A stretch of 41,648 nucleotides of DNA from Erwinia aphidicola (GTDB lineage Bacteria; Pseudomonadota; Gammaproteobacteria; Enterobacterales; Enterobacteriaceae): assembly GCF_014773485.1 (NCBI RefSeq), contig NZ_JACXBP010000016.1, forward strand, positions 1 through 41,648. Reading direction: 5' to 3'. The notes below the pieces were generated by a model. It was not told the origin of the DNA. It saw only the letters and a program-made list of their open reading frames with translations, and did not search any database. The position numbers were made by a program, and so were the translations under genes. Of this stretch, positions 25,796 through 33,925 are shown in pieces. Position 1 is the first letter of the stretch. Every line of letters begins with the position of its first letter.

Positions 25796-26566
25796 ATGTG
25801 GATTGGCGTAATCAGCCTGTTTCCTGAAATGTTTCGCGCAATTACCGATTACGGAGTAACTGGCCGGGCAGTAAAAAATGGCCTGCTCAGCATTCAGAGC
25901 TGGAGTCCTCGTGACTTCGCTCATGACCGGCACCGTACCGTGGATGAACGTCCTTACGGCGGCGGACCGGGAATGCTAATGATGGTTCAACCCTTACGGG
26001 ATGCCATCCACGCAGCAAAAGCGGCGGCAGGAGAAGGCGCAAAGGTGATTTATCTGTCACCTCAGGGGCGTAAACTCGATCAAGATGGGGTTTGCGAGCT
26101 GGCGACCAACCACAAGTTAATTCTGGTGTGTGGTCGTTATGAAGGTATCGATGAGCGCGTAATCAAAACCGAGATTGACGAAGAGTGGTCGATTGGGGAT
26201 TACGTACTCAGCGGTGGCGAGCTGCCAGCGATGACGCTGATTGACTCGGTTTCCCGGTTTATTCCGGGAGTTCTGGGGAAACAGGCGTCAGCCGAAGAGG
26301 ATTCGTTCTCGGAGGGGTTGCTGGATTGCCCGCACTACACCCGCCCTGAAGTGTTAGAAGGGATGGAAGTACCGCCAGTTCTGCTGTCGGGCAACCATGC
26401 TGATATTCGCCGGTGGCGCCTGAAACAGTCGCTGGGCCGTACCTGGCTTAGAAGACCTGAACTTCTGGAAAACCTGGCTCTGACTGAAGAGCAAGCAAAG
26501 TTGCTGGCTGAGTTCCAACGGGAACATCGCCAGGCAACAAAACATGATACGGCTGGAAAGGCATAA
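25796..26566 (+). CDS. trmD: tRNA (guanine37-N1)-methyltransferase TrmD
   Basis: TrmD makes m1G37 in tRNAs reading CUN, CCN and CGG, preventing +1 frameshifting. The frame opens upstream at 25742 inside rimM, but the family begins MWIGVISLFPEMF, placing the start at 25796 and giving 256 residues (E. coli 255). The SPOUT trefoil-knot motifs are LVCGRYEGIDERV and SIGDYVLSGGELPAM (about 110-145), and ERPYGGGPGMLMM lies earlier. A long conserved stretch at the C-terminus (LGRTWLRRPELLENL) matches the family. It lies 47 bases before rplS. Confidence 0.97.
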   Translation: MWIGVISLFPEMFRAITDYGVTGRAVKNGLLSIQSWSPRDFAHDRHRTVDERPYGGGPGMLMMVQPLRDAIHAAKAAAGEGAKVIYLSPQGRKLDQDGVCELATNHKLILVCGRYEGIDERVIKTEIDEEWSIGDYVLSGGELPAMTLIDSVSRFIPGVLGKQASAEEDSFSEGLLDCPHYTRPEVLEGMEVPPVLLSGNHADIRRWRLKQSLGRTWLRRPELLENLALTEEQAKLLAEFQREHRQATKHDTAGKA

Positions 26567-26613
26567 CGCCATCCGCCTTAACTATCAGTTTACCCAGGAT
26601 AAGAGATTTAATT

Positions 26614-26976
26614 ATGAGCAACATTATTAAGCAGATCGAACAAGAACAGATGAAACAGGACGTACCTTCATTCCGTCCGGGTGATTCCGTGGAAGTGAAA
26701 GTATGGGTCGTTGAAGGTGCTAAAAAGCGTCTGCAGGCATTCGAGGGCGTGGTTATCGCTATTCGTAACCGCGGTCTGCACTCTGCATTCACTGTTCGCA
26801 AAATTTCTAACGGCGAAGGTGTTGAGCGTGTATTCCAGACTCACTCCCCAGTAATCGACTCGATCACTGTGAAACGTCGTGGTGCTGTGCGTAAAGCCAA
26901 ACTGTACTACCTGCGCGAGCGTACTGGTAAGTCTGCACGTATCAAAGAACGTCTGGGCGCTAAAGCGGCCTCTTAA
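26614..26976 (+). CDS. rplS: 50S ribosomal protein L19
   Basis: L19 lies at the 30S-50S interface. The product is 120 residues; the first 114 match the E. coli protein (115 residues) almost exactly, and a short GAKAAS-type tail extends the C-terminus. The KVWVVEGAKKRLQAFEGVVIA and RGLHSAFTVRKISNG motifs are clear. It ends the operon and is followed by a strong terminator. Confidence 0.98.
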   Translation: MSNIIKQIEQEQMKQDVPSFRPGDSVEVKVWVVEGAKKRLQAFEGVVIAIRNRGLHSAFTVRKISNGEGVERVFQTHSPVIDSITVKRRGAVRKAKLYYLRERTGKSARIKERLGAKAAS

Positions 26977-26991
26977 TAGTTAATAGCAAAC

Positions 26992-27023
26992 AAAGGGCTG
27001 GCCTGCGGGCTGGCCCTTTTTTT
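26992..27023 (+). terminator. Terminator of the rpsP operon
   Basis: A long stem from AAAGGGC (26992-26998) to GCCCTTT (27013-27019), continuing inward through GG/CC pairs with a four-base loop, is followed by seven T. Confidence 0.92.
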
Positions 27024-27179
27024 ATCTGCAAAATCCCCCGATCCCCCCGCGAAATTTTCTGCCTGCCGCGCCTGCTGAAAAAAAATAAAAAACCGTTCCC
27101 TGCTGATATTTAACCGGATATGTAAAAATTAGCGCGTATGTTTGATAGAACCCTATCCTTTGCAGGAACGATATTCCCT

Positions 27180-28112
27180 ATGCGTTTTACGCCCAGTCCT
27201 TCAACCGGTGTGTCGATGAAAATCGGCGGCGCCCTGACCTCTACGCTAATGATGGCCTGCGTGAAAGGATTAGACGGGGCTATCCCGGTTGGAGAGGTGA
27301 TCTTCTTTCGCTCTTCAGTGGCGCTTATCCCGCTGTTTATCTGGCTGTGGTGTCAGGGCAATATCCTTGACGGTATCCGTACGCGCAATGTTAAAGGGCA
27401 CTTCCTGCGCGGGCTGGCCGGTACAGGGGGGTTGTATTTCAGCTATCTGGCACTGCTGTATATCTCGCTGACTGAGGTCACCGCGATTAATTATGCCGCG
27501 CCGCTCATCACGGTGGTCATGGCGGCACTCTTCCTGCGGGAGAAGGTGAAGTATCACCGCTGGGTCGCGGTCATTGCCGGGTTTGCCGGGATCATAGTGA
27601 TGATGTCCGGGCAGCTATTCTTTGCAAGAGAAGGGGCATTCAGCACGCTTAGCTGGCTGTCTACACTGGGCATGATCCTGGCACTGCTGGCGGCGGTGTG
27701 CATCGCCGGTGCCTCAATTCAGATCCGCTACCTCAACGGGATTGAAAAACCCGGCGCAATTGCCTTCTGGTTTGCCATTACCACCACGCTGACCTCGCTG
27801 TTGACCCTGGGTTTTGGCTGGTCGCTACCCAACGGCAGGCAGCTGATGTTGCTGCTGGGATGCGGATTATTAGGCGGGATAACGCAGATCCTGCTGACGC
27901 TGAGCCTGAAATATGCCGATGCCTCGCTGCTGGCACCCTTTGACTACACTACGCTACTCTGGTCGGTGTTTATCGGCTATCTGTTCTGGGACACCTTGCC
28001 GCAGTCGGCAACAATGATCGGCGCGGGGCTGGTGGTCAGCGGGGGAGCCATCTCTCTCTATTTTGAACGGCGCAGTCGGCGGGGGATCACGCCGCTCAAT
28101 GTCGGCGGATAA
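27180..28112 (+). CDS. DMT-superfamily (EamA) transporter
   Basis: A ~310-residue inner membrane protein with ten hydrophobic segments and two EamA repeats, typical of drug/metabolite transporters. Motifs include GGALTSTLMMACVKGL, EVIFFRSSVALIPLFIWL, LTEVTAINYAAPLITVVMAALFLREKVKYHRW (end of repeat 1) and the second-repeat SLKYADASLLAPFDYTTLLWSVFIGYLFWDTLP. The substrate cannot be inferred. The start is uncertain: ATG at 27180 has AGGA twelve bases upstream, an ATG at 27138 has no ribosome site, and a third at 27216 is possible. The gene lies between the rpsP operon and the accessory genes and is not part of the conserved E. coli order. Confidence 0.85.
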   Translation: MRFTPSPSTGVSMKIGGALTSTLMMACVKGLDGAIPVGEVIFFRSSVALIPLFIWLWCQGNILDGIRTRNVKGHFLRGLAGTGGLYFSYLALLYISLTEVTAINYAAPLITVVMAALFLREKVKYHRWVAVIAGFAGIIVMMSGQLFFAREGAFSTLSWLSTLGMILALLAAVCIAGASIQIRYLNGIEKPGAIAFWFAITTTLTSLLTLGFGWSLPNGRQLMLLLGCGLLGGITQILLTLSLKYADASLLAPFDYTTLLWSVFIGYLFWDTLPQSATMIGAGLVVSGGAISLYFERRSRRGITPLNVGG

Positions 28113-28144
28113 TCTGAGGCGGGACCCGTGCCCGCCTCAATTGA

Positions 28145-28834
28145 TTACTGGCTTGCTGCGCGCAGCAGCTCAACCAGCAGTGGTGACAGCTCATGGCGCA
28201 GCGCGGCGCGCTCGGACTGGAACAGCGTGGCGGCGAAAAACTTATGCCCCGGAAGCTCCATCGCGCGCACATCGCCATCACGATCGTGCGCGCTGAGGCG
28301 TAGTGGGTAGCCGCTCAGCTCGACAACAAAATCCGGGTTCACGCCAAAATTACAGTGATAGCCCTCTGTTATCTCAGATTTGCCATAGGCCCGCGCCAGC
28401 AGCGTGTCGGGCTTAATCAAAATATCCCCGTTTTTCTCGACCAGCGAACAGCTCAGCGGCGCAATAACCAGTCGCCCCCCGCTGGCCGTTTCGGCATGGC
28501 CGGCATCGGTCCAGCCCATCACATTGCGCGCATATTCCACAATAGCGTACTGAAATCCGGCGCAGGAACCGAGAAACGGCACGTTGTTCTCTCGCGCATA
28601 AGTAATCGTCATAAACGCGGCATCATCGCTGTGATACGGGCTGCCCGGCACCAGCCAGATGGCATCAAAATCCTGCAACATGCTGCGGTCGGTCAGGGTT
28701 TCAGTGGGTAGCCATTGTGGGGTAACGTCGAGATTAAGGGCTTGCGCAGCCAGGGAAATGGCCAGGGGGATGGCCTGATGCGCAACGGCATCGGGACGGT
28801 AGTCGCCAACCAGAGCTAAACGAAGGTAAGTCAT
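28145..28834 (-). CDS. CTP-synthase-like class I glutamine amidotransferase
   Basis: This 229-residue stand-alone protein resembles the glutaminase domain of CTP synthase and belongs, from memory, to the group annotated as CTP synthase C-terminal region-related (seleno)protein. Visible motifs: WLVPGSPYHSDD oxyanion region (60-71), the nucleophile elbow FLGSCAGFQYAIVEYARNV with C91, and ITEGYHCNFGVNP (155-167). Where active enzymes have FHPE, this protein has FQSE (205-208), so the triad histidine is replaced by Q206. It contains a normal Cys codon, not UGA. There is no synthase domain or obvious partner. It may have lost or altered glutaminase activity. It is divergent from an acetyltransferase gene. 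Confidence 0.82.
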   Translation of the reverse strand: MTYLRLALVGDYRPDAVAHQAIPLAISLAAQALNLDVTPQWLPTETLTDRSMLQDFDAIWLVPGSPYHSDDAAFMTITYARENNVPFLGSCAGFQYAIVEYARNVMGWTDAGHAETASGGRLVIAPLSCSLVEKNGDILIKPDTLLARAYGKSEITEGYHCNFGVNPDFVVELSGYPLRLSAHDRDGDVRAMELPGHKFFAATLFQSERAALRHELSPLLVELLRAASQ

Positions 28835-28942
28835 TGTCGTTTCCTGTGCAGGTAAAAAAGGATGCTACTGCAACGGTTTCACGCTGGCAAGCACCGCAGG
28901 TTATTCGTATGCTGGGTGTCTACCGCACGCAAGGAGAGAGAT

Positions 28943-29698
28943 GTGACACAGCGTATCAATCAGTTTGGACAGCCCATTGGCGCAGCACTGCCGGACTGGC
29001 AGCCCGTTGCTATTCCCACTCCACAGGCGCTAACCGGCCGCTTTTGCCGCCTGGAACCGCTTGATGCCGCCCGGGATGCGGCTGGCCTTTATGCCGCTTA
29101 TGCTTCGGCTCCCGATGGCCGCGACTGGACCTATTTAACGGAAGAACGCCCGGAAACCCTGGCTGATTTTCATATCTGGCTCGAGCAGCGGGCCGCGGAG
29201 AAAACCTTTGTCACCTTTACCATCTTCTGTACGCAGCGCGAAATTCCGGTAGGACTGGTTTCCTATATGCGCATCGACCCGGTTAATGGATCGCTGGAGA
29301 TCGGGGGTGTCACCTGGTCGCCATTTATGAAGCGCACGGTGATTGGCACTGAAGCCCTGTGGCTGATGATTAAGCACACTTTTGACCTCGGCTATCGCCG
29401 CTGTGAGTGGAAGTGTGATGCGCTGAATCTGCCATCACGCAACGCGGCGCTACGCTTAGGGTTCACCTGGGAGGGCACTTTCCGCCAGATGATGGCACGT
29501 AAAGGGCGTACGCGTGACTCCGACTGGTTTTCCATTATTGATGGCGAATGGCCAGCGATCGACAAGGTGCTGACTGACTGGCTGTCCCCGCAGAACATCG
29601 ATGCGCAGGGGCAGCAGCGACAATCGCTCAGCGCGCTAATGCGGGCGGCGAAGGTGGTAGATGGCGGTATTGACCGGGCCGCTGTTCAGCACGATTAG
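28943..29698 (+). CDS. GNAT acetyltransferase (RimL-type)
   Basis: A GCN5-related N-acetyltransferase of 251 residues. The start is the GTG at 28943, six bases after AAGGAGAG; the longer upstream frame crosses the divergent promoter region. After a short N-terminal extension (INQFGQPIGAALPDW, a motif typical of this subfamily), the GNAT fold shows LEPLDAARDAAGLY, LVSYMRIDPVNGSLEIGGVTW, TVIGTEALWLMIKHTFDLGYRRCEWKCDALNLPSRNAALRLGF (acetyl-CoA region). The frame runs about 20 codons past the usual family end, overlapping the 3' end of the next gene by 63 bases. Substrate unknown; it could be a small-molecule or protein N-acetyltransferase. Confidence 0.88.
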   Translation: MTQRINQFGQPIGAALPDWQPVAIPTPQALTGRFCRLEPLDAARDAAGLYAAYASAPDGRDWTYLTEERPETLADFHIWLEQRAAEKTFVTFTIFCTQREIPVGLVSYMRIDPVNGSLEIGGVTWSPFMKRTVIGTEALWLMIKHTFDLGYRRCEWKCDALNLPSRNAALRLGFTWEGTFRQMMARKGRTRDSDWFSIIDGEWPAIDKVLTDWLSPQNIDAQGQQRQSLSALMRAAKVVDGGIDRAAVQHD

Positions 29699-30151
29699 CC
29701 CGTAACGCACAGCGACTAATTCCGCGCCGGCACTTACCGCGACAGCACGGCTGGCAAGATTGGTTTCAGCGGCAAGGATCTCTATGACGTCGATATCCGG
29801 CTGGGAGAACGCCCGTTCAACCAGCCATCTTACGGCGCTGTGGGCAATTCCCTTACGCTGTTCGCTGCTGCGCACCCAGTAGCCGAGCGCCGCCGGGCTC
29901 TCCGCGCCAGCCGGATAGCGTATCCCCGCGCCGCCCAGCAGGCGACCATCTTCTGCAAACAGGCCCAGCTCGTCCGCAGTGCCCTGTTGACGTTGCAGAT
30001 GGGTATAGCGGAACCACTGACGGGCCTCTTCCTCCCGATAATCCTCATGTGCCCACGCCATCCATGGGATCAGCGTATCCAGAGAGTGATTAACCGCACT
30101 CGCAAAGGCGGCAGCATCGTGCTCTGCAAAGGGGCGAATGACTAAATTCAC
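29636..30151 (-). CDS. GNAT acetyltransferase (RimJ/RimL-type)
   Basis: A second GNAT enzyme of 171 residues on the opposite strand: IRPFAEHDAAAFASAVNHSLDTLIPWMAWAH (about 5-35), then LLGGAGIRYPAGAESPAALGYWVRSSEQRKGIAHSAVRWLVERAF (the acetyl-CoA loop, with a QRKGIA pyrophosphate-binding pattern), then NLASRAVAVSAGA. It resembles ribosomal-protein Ser/Ala acetyltransferase relatives, but the substrate is not evident. Its last 63 bases overlap the 3' end of the upstream acetyltransferase. The two are only distantly related in sequence, so they do not look like a recent duplication. Confidence 0.87.
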   Translation of the reverse strand: MNLVIRPFAEHDAAAFASAVNHSLDTLIPWMAWAHEDYREEEARQWFRYTHLQRQQGTADELGLFAEDGRLLGGAGIRYPAGAESPAALGYWVRSSEQRKGIAHSAVRWLVERAFSQPDIDVIEILAAETNLASRAVAVSAGAELVAVRYGLIVLNSGPVNTAIYHLRRPH

Positions 30152-30455
30152 GCTCGGCTCCTGTTCTTTTCCCTGAGTGAGGCTGAGTATAGATCCTGAG
30201 GGTCGCGCAGGTAACGGAAATTATTGGTATTTTTCAATGCTGATGCTGCAATGTAAACTTATATGTACATTCCGCTTTCATGATTTGTATTATTCAAGCA
30301 ATTGTTTTATATGTCTTAAATGGGTGGTTTTATTGTGTTTTAACGAAGGTGGTAATAATTGTGTACATAGTGCTGTTGTGTTATGTACGCATTCTGGTAC
30401 AGTTGATTTCAACCTCGCTGAGGATCCCTATTAACGAATTGCCAGGATGACGATC
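30152..30455 (+). promoter_or_regulatory. aroF upstream region with TyrR-like boxes
   Basis: An AT-rich 300-base gap. An 18-base TyrR-like box TGTAAA-CTTATA-TGTACA is at 30252-30269, close to the TGTAAA-N6-TTTACA consensus. A second, TGTA-N10-TACA, is at 30384-30401, and a weak TGTA-N10-TTGT match is at 30363-30380. A possible promoter has -35 TTGTGT (30359-30364) and -10 TTATGT (30381-30386), so the two downstream boxes would overlap it, as expected for tyrosine repression of aroF. Confidence 0.65.
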
Positions 30456-31535
30456 ATGCAAAAAGATGCGCTGAATAATGTACATATTGCCAACGAACAG
30501 GTGCTGATCACCCCGGAAGAACTGAAAAAGCAGTTCCCGCTGAATAGCGTGCTGGAGGGGCAGATTGCCGCTTCACGCCAGACTATTTCTGACATCATCA
30601 GCGGGAAAGATCATCGCCTGCTGGTGGTGTGCGGTCCGTGTTCCATTCACGATACCGAAGCGGCTCTCGCCTATGCGCGTGACCTGAAAGTGCTGGCGGA
30701 TCAGGTTGGCGATCAGCTGTACATCGTGATGCGCGTCTACTTTGAAAAGCCACGTACCACCGTGGGCTGGAAAGGGCTGATCAACGATCCCCATATGGAT
30801 AACACCTTTGATATGGAAGCCGGCCTGCATATTGCGCGCCAGCTGCTGCTCAATCTGGTGGAGATGGGCCTGCCGCTGGCAACCGAAGCGCTGGATCCAA
30901 ACAGCCCACAGTACCTGGGGGATCTGTTCAGCTGGTCTGCGATTGGCGCCCGTACCACTGAATCCCAGACGCACCGCGAAATGGCTTCTGGCCTGTCAAT
31001 GCCGGTTGGCTTCAAAAACGGCACCGACGGCAGCCTGGGTACCGCGATTAACGCCATGCGCGCTGCGGCCATGCCACACCGCTTTGTCGGTATCAATCAG
31101 GCAGGGCAGGTGTGCCTGTTACAGACTCAGGGCAACCCGGACGGGCATGTGATCCTGCGCGGTGGTAAAAAGCCTAACTACGGCCCGGAAGACGTGGCGC
31201 AGTGTGAAAAAGAGATGCAGCAGGCGGGACTCCGCCCCGCCTTGATGATAGATTGCAGTCATGGCAATTCTAATAAAGATTTCCGTCGCCAGTCGGGCGT
31301 TGCCGAGTCTGCGGTTGCGCAGATCAAAGATGGCAACCGCTCAATTATCGGCCTGATGCTGGAAAGTAACATTCACGAAGGCAATCAGTCTTCCGAGCAG
31401 CCGCGCAGTGATATGCGCTACGGGGTTTCCGTCACCGATGCCTGCATCAACTGGGAAACCACCGAAAGCCTGCTGCGTGAAATTCATCAGGATCTGAACG
31501 GAGTGCTGGCGGCGCGTCTGTCGCAAGAGGATTAA
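30456..31535 (+). CDS. aroF: Tyrosine-sensitive DAHP synthase
   Basis: AroF condenses phosphoenolpyruvate and erythrose-4-phosphate to DAHP, the first step of aromatic synthesis, feedback-inhibited by tyrosine. The start at 30456 (MQKDALNNVHIA) has AGGA eight bases upstream and matches the E. coli N-terminus; an ATG nine bases earlier overlaps that ribosome site. At 359 residues it is three longer than E. coli AroF. Conserved blocks: VVCGPCSIHD, MRVYFEKPRTTVGWKGLINDP, GARTTESQTHREMASGLSMPVGFKNGTDG and DCSHGNSNKD. It is six bases upstream of tyrA, forming the tyr operon. Confidence 0.97.
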   Translation: MQKDALNNVHIANEQVLITPEELKKQFPLNSVLEGQIAASRQTISDIISGKDHRLLVVCGPCSIHDTEAALAYARDLKVLADQVGDQLYIVMRVYFEKPRTTVGWKGLINDPHMDNTFDMEAGLHIARQLLLNLVEMGLPLATEALDPNSPQYLGDLFSWSAIGARTTESQTHREMASGLSMPVGFKNGTDGSLGTAINAMRAAAMPHRFVGINQAGQVCLLQTQGNPDGHVILRGGKKPNYGPEDVAQCEKEMQQAGLRPALMIDCSHGNSNKDFRRQSGVAESAVAQIKDGNRSIIGLMLESNIHEGNQSSEQPRSDMRYGVSVTDACINWETTESLLREIHQDLNGVLAARLSQED

Positions 31536-31541
31536 CGAGTT

Positions 31542-32663
31542 ATGGTGGCTGAACTGACCGCGCTACGCGATCAAATCGACGAAGTGGATAAAGCGCTGCT
31601 GGACCTGCTGGCAAAACGGCTGGAGCTGGTAGCGGAAGTGGGCGAGGTGAAGAGCCGCTACGGATTACCGATTTATGTCCCGGAACGTGAGGCCACGATG
31701 CTGGCCTCGCGCCGCGCCGAGGCTGAAAAGCTTGGCGTGCCGCCGGACCTGATCGAAGATGTGCTGCGCCGCGTGATGCGTGAATCCTACACCAGTGAAA
31801 ATGATAAGGGCTTTAAAACCCTGTGTCCTGAGCTGCGTCCGGTGGTGATCGTCGGCGGTAAAGGGCAGATGGGGCGGCTGTTTGAAAAGATGCTCACGCT
31901 CTCCGGTTACCAGGTGCAGATCCTCGACAAAGGGGACTGGGACAATGCTGAGGCGATGCTGGCGAATGCCGGGATGGTGATTATCAGCGTGCCTATCCAC
32001 CTCACCGAGCAGGTGATTGGCGAACTGCCGCCGCTGGCGCCGGACTGCATTCTGGTTGATCTCGCTTCGGTGAAGAATAAACCGCTGCAGGCGATGCTGG
32101 CAGCACACTCTGGCCCGGTATTGGGCTTGCACCCGATGTTTGGGCCGGACAGCGGCAGCCTGGCTAAGCAGGTTGTGGTCTGGTGCGATGGCCGCCAGCC
32201 GGAAGCCTACCAGTGGTTCCTCGAACAGATTCAGGTTTGGGGCGCACGCCTGCACCGCATCAGCGCGGTGGAGCACGATCAAAATATGGCGTTTATTCAG
32301 GCGCTGCGCCACTTTGCGACCTTTGCCTATGGTCTGCACCTGGCCGAAGAGAACGTGCAGCTGGAGCAGTTACTGGCGCTCTCGTCACCGATTTACCGTC
32401 TGGAGCTGGCGATGGTCGGGCGGCTGTTTGCGCAGGACCCGCAGCTTTATGCTGACATCATTATGTCGTCGGAAAGCAACCTTGCGCTGATTAAGCGATA
32501 TTATCAGCGCTTTGGCGAGGCGATTAAGCTGCTGGAGCATGGCGATAAGCAGGCATTTATTGACAGCTTCCGCCGCGTGGAACACTGGTTTGGCGACTAC
32601 GCTAAACGCTTCCAGGCGGAAAGCCGCACGCTGCTGCGTCAGGCTAACGACAGCAGAGCGTAG
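31542..32663 (+). CDS. tyrA: Chorismate mutase / prephenate dehydrogenase
   Basis: The bifunctional T-protein makes 4-hydroxyphenylpyruvate from chorismate. The 373-residue length equals E. coli. The N-terminal chorismate mutase helices cover about 1-90 (RDQIDEVDKALLDLLAKRLELV), and the NAD-binding GGKGQMG (105-111) opens the dehydrogenase domain, followed by ISVPIHLTEQVI, GLHPMFGPDSGSLAKQ and the catalytic-region HDQNMAFIQALRHF. It is in the aroF operon, and is followed by a hairpin and a good terminator. Confidence 0.98.
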   Translation: MVAELTALRDQIDEVDKALLDLLAKRLELVAEVGEVKSRYGLPIYVPEREATMLASRRAEAEKLGVPPDLIEDVLRRVMRESYTSENDKGFKTLCPELRPVVIVGGKGQMGRLFEKMLTLSGYQVQILDKGDWDNAEAMLANAGMVIISVPIHLTEQVIGELPPLAPDCILVDLASVKNKPLQAMLAAHSGPVLGLHPMFGPDSGSLAKQVVVWCDGRQPEAYQWFLEQIQVWGARLHRISAVEHDQNMAFIQALRHFATFAYGLHLAEENVQLEQLLALSSPIYRLELAMVGRLFAQDPQLYADIIMSSESNLALIKRYYQRFGEAIKLLEHGDKQAFIDSFRRVEHWFGDYAKRFQAESRTLLRQANDSRA

Positions 32664-32674
32664 CCCAACCCCAG

Positions 32675-32760
32675 GGGACGACCCTTTTTCCGGTCGTCCC
32701 GCGAGTTTAAGCGCTGCTCTGCCGTAGAGGGGAACCAGAAACGTTCCCCATTTTATTTTT
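32675..32760 (+). terminator. Hairpin and terminator after tyrA
   Basis: Two hairpins follow tyrA: a nine-base stem GGGACGACC/GGTCGTCCC (32675-32683 with 32692-32700) without a T run, then GGGGAAC/GTTCCCC (32729-32735 with 32743-32749) followed by ATTTTATTTTTA. The second is a good terminator and also lies at the end of the convergent gene. Confidence 0.75.
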
Positions 32761-33808
32761 AGTTACTTCCATGATAGTGCGTGCGGTAGAAGCGTTGATA
32801 CCAGCTGTCAGCCTGCTGCTGCATATTAATATCGTCAAACTTTTGCGGATAAAGTTTCTTCGCCATCCACAGCTCGCCCAGCGCCATTGCTTCCGGCATC
32901 GGGTAACCCCAGGCCTTTGCGTATTCCGGCATCAGATACACGCGATGATTTTTTACCGCATCAACCGTCTGCCAGACCGGCTGCTGATTGATTTCATTAA
33001 TGACCTGTGGGTAGCGATCCTGCACGAATATCACCTGTGGGTTCCATGCCAGAATCTGCTCCATTGATACCTGCTTATAGCCCTTAACCGTAGCGGCCGC
33101 GACGTTCAGCGCCCCGGCATGCGCCATCATCAGCCCGGTATATTTACCGGAACCGTAGGTCGTCAGGGCAGGATTCGCCATATAAACGCGGATACGCTGC
33201 GCCTGCGGCACGGTTTGCAGCCGTTCGGCTACCTGCTGGCGCTGACTGAAAGTCGCCGCAATAAGCTTCTCTGCCTGAGGCTGGCGGTTAACCACGTCGC
33301 CAATCAGGCGAATACCCTGTTTAAGCCCGTCGTTGTAGGCCTGCTCCTCATTATGCAACTGTGGATTGAGCTGAGCTGCCTGCCGGGTGTCGCTGCGTAG
33401 CGAGATGGCGACCACGGCAATACCGAGATCCTGGATCTGGTCAATCATCTCCTGCGGCGCGTAGTTGGTGACAAACACCACCTGCGGATCCAGCGCGACC
33501 AGTTTTTCCAGGTCAACATGGGTCAGATCGCCCAGAGCGGGAATGCGATTCAGCTGCGGGACCAGCCGGGCATAGCCGTCCCCCAGCTGCTGTTTCCAGT
33601 TGCCGAGGATCCCGACCATTTTGCTGGTGGCATCAAGCTGTACCAGCAGGTTGAGCGTTTGGTGTTGCAGGACAACCACGCGGTCAACGCGATCGGGAAT
33701 GGTTACCTTGCGCCCGAGCTGGTCAGTGACCTGGCGCGCCGCCAGTGCGGAAAAGGGGAGCAGGATGGTGAGAAAAGCGACATAAAAAAGCCGTGACAGC
33801 GGGATCAT
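32759..33808 (-). CDS. Orphan ABC-transporter periplasmic binding protein (iron/siderophore/cobalamin type)
   Basis: The 349-residue product has a signal peptide (cleavage after ALA near residue 23) and a class III (TroA/FecB/BtuF-like) binding-protein fold: VTDQLGRKVTIPDRVDRVVVLQHQTLNLLVQLDA at the N-lobe, then LEKLVALDPQVVFVTNYAPQEMIDQIQDLGI, GSGKYTGLMMAHAGALNVA, and SMEQILAWNPQVIFVQDRYPQVI, with a long linking helix. Such proteins deliver iron chelates or corrinoids to FecCD-type permeases, but no permease or ATPase gene is adjacent. It lies between tyrA and pheA, where E. coli has no gene. A clear Fur box was not found. Confidence 0.82.
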   Translation of the reverse strand: MIPLSRLFYVAFLTILLPFSALAARQVTDQLGRKVTIPDRVDRVVVLQHQTLNLLVQLDATSKMVGILGNWKQQLGDGYARLVPQLNRIPALGDLTHVDLEKLVALDPQVVFVTNYAPQEMIDQIQDLGIAVVAISLRSDTRQAAQLNPQLHNEEQAYNDGLKQGIRLIGDVVNRQPQAEKLIAATFSQRQQVAERLQTVPQAQRIRVYMANPALTTYGSGKYTGLMMAHAGALNVAAATVKGYKQVSMEQILAWNPQVIFVQDRYPQVINEINQQPVWQTVDAVKNHRVYLMPEYAKAWGYPMPEAMALGELWMAKKLYPQKFDDINMQQQADSWYQRFYRTHYHGSN

Positions 33809-33885
33809 AATAAACGCCTGTTGATCGTTGTATACCTAATGATATAGCGATCGGCGCGGCAGGGAAATCGATTCTCTGGGATTAG

Positions 33886-33919
33886 GGAAAAGCCGCCAGC
33901 CGGCATCGGGCTGGCGGCT
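33886..33919 (-). terminator. pheA terminator
   Basis: An eleven-base-pair perfect stem AGCCGCCAGCC/GGCTGGCGGCT (33891-33901 with 33909-33919) is followed, reading along the minus strand, by TTTTCCC. It lies just past the pheA stop. Confidence 0.75.
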
Positions 33920-33925
33920 GGCGGT

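Noticed and set aside
33826..33852. A Fur box upstream of the orphan binding protein (TAATGATAT)
   Set aside because: Only half of the Fur consensus is matched; the second half is missing, so iron control cannot be claimed.
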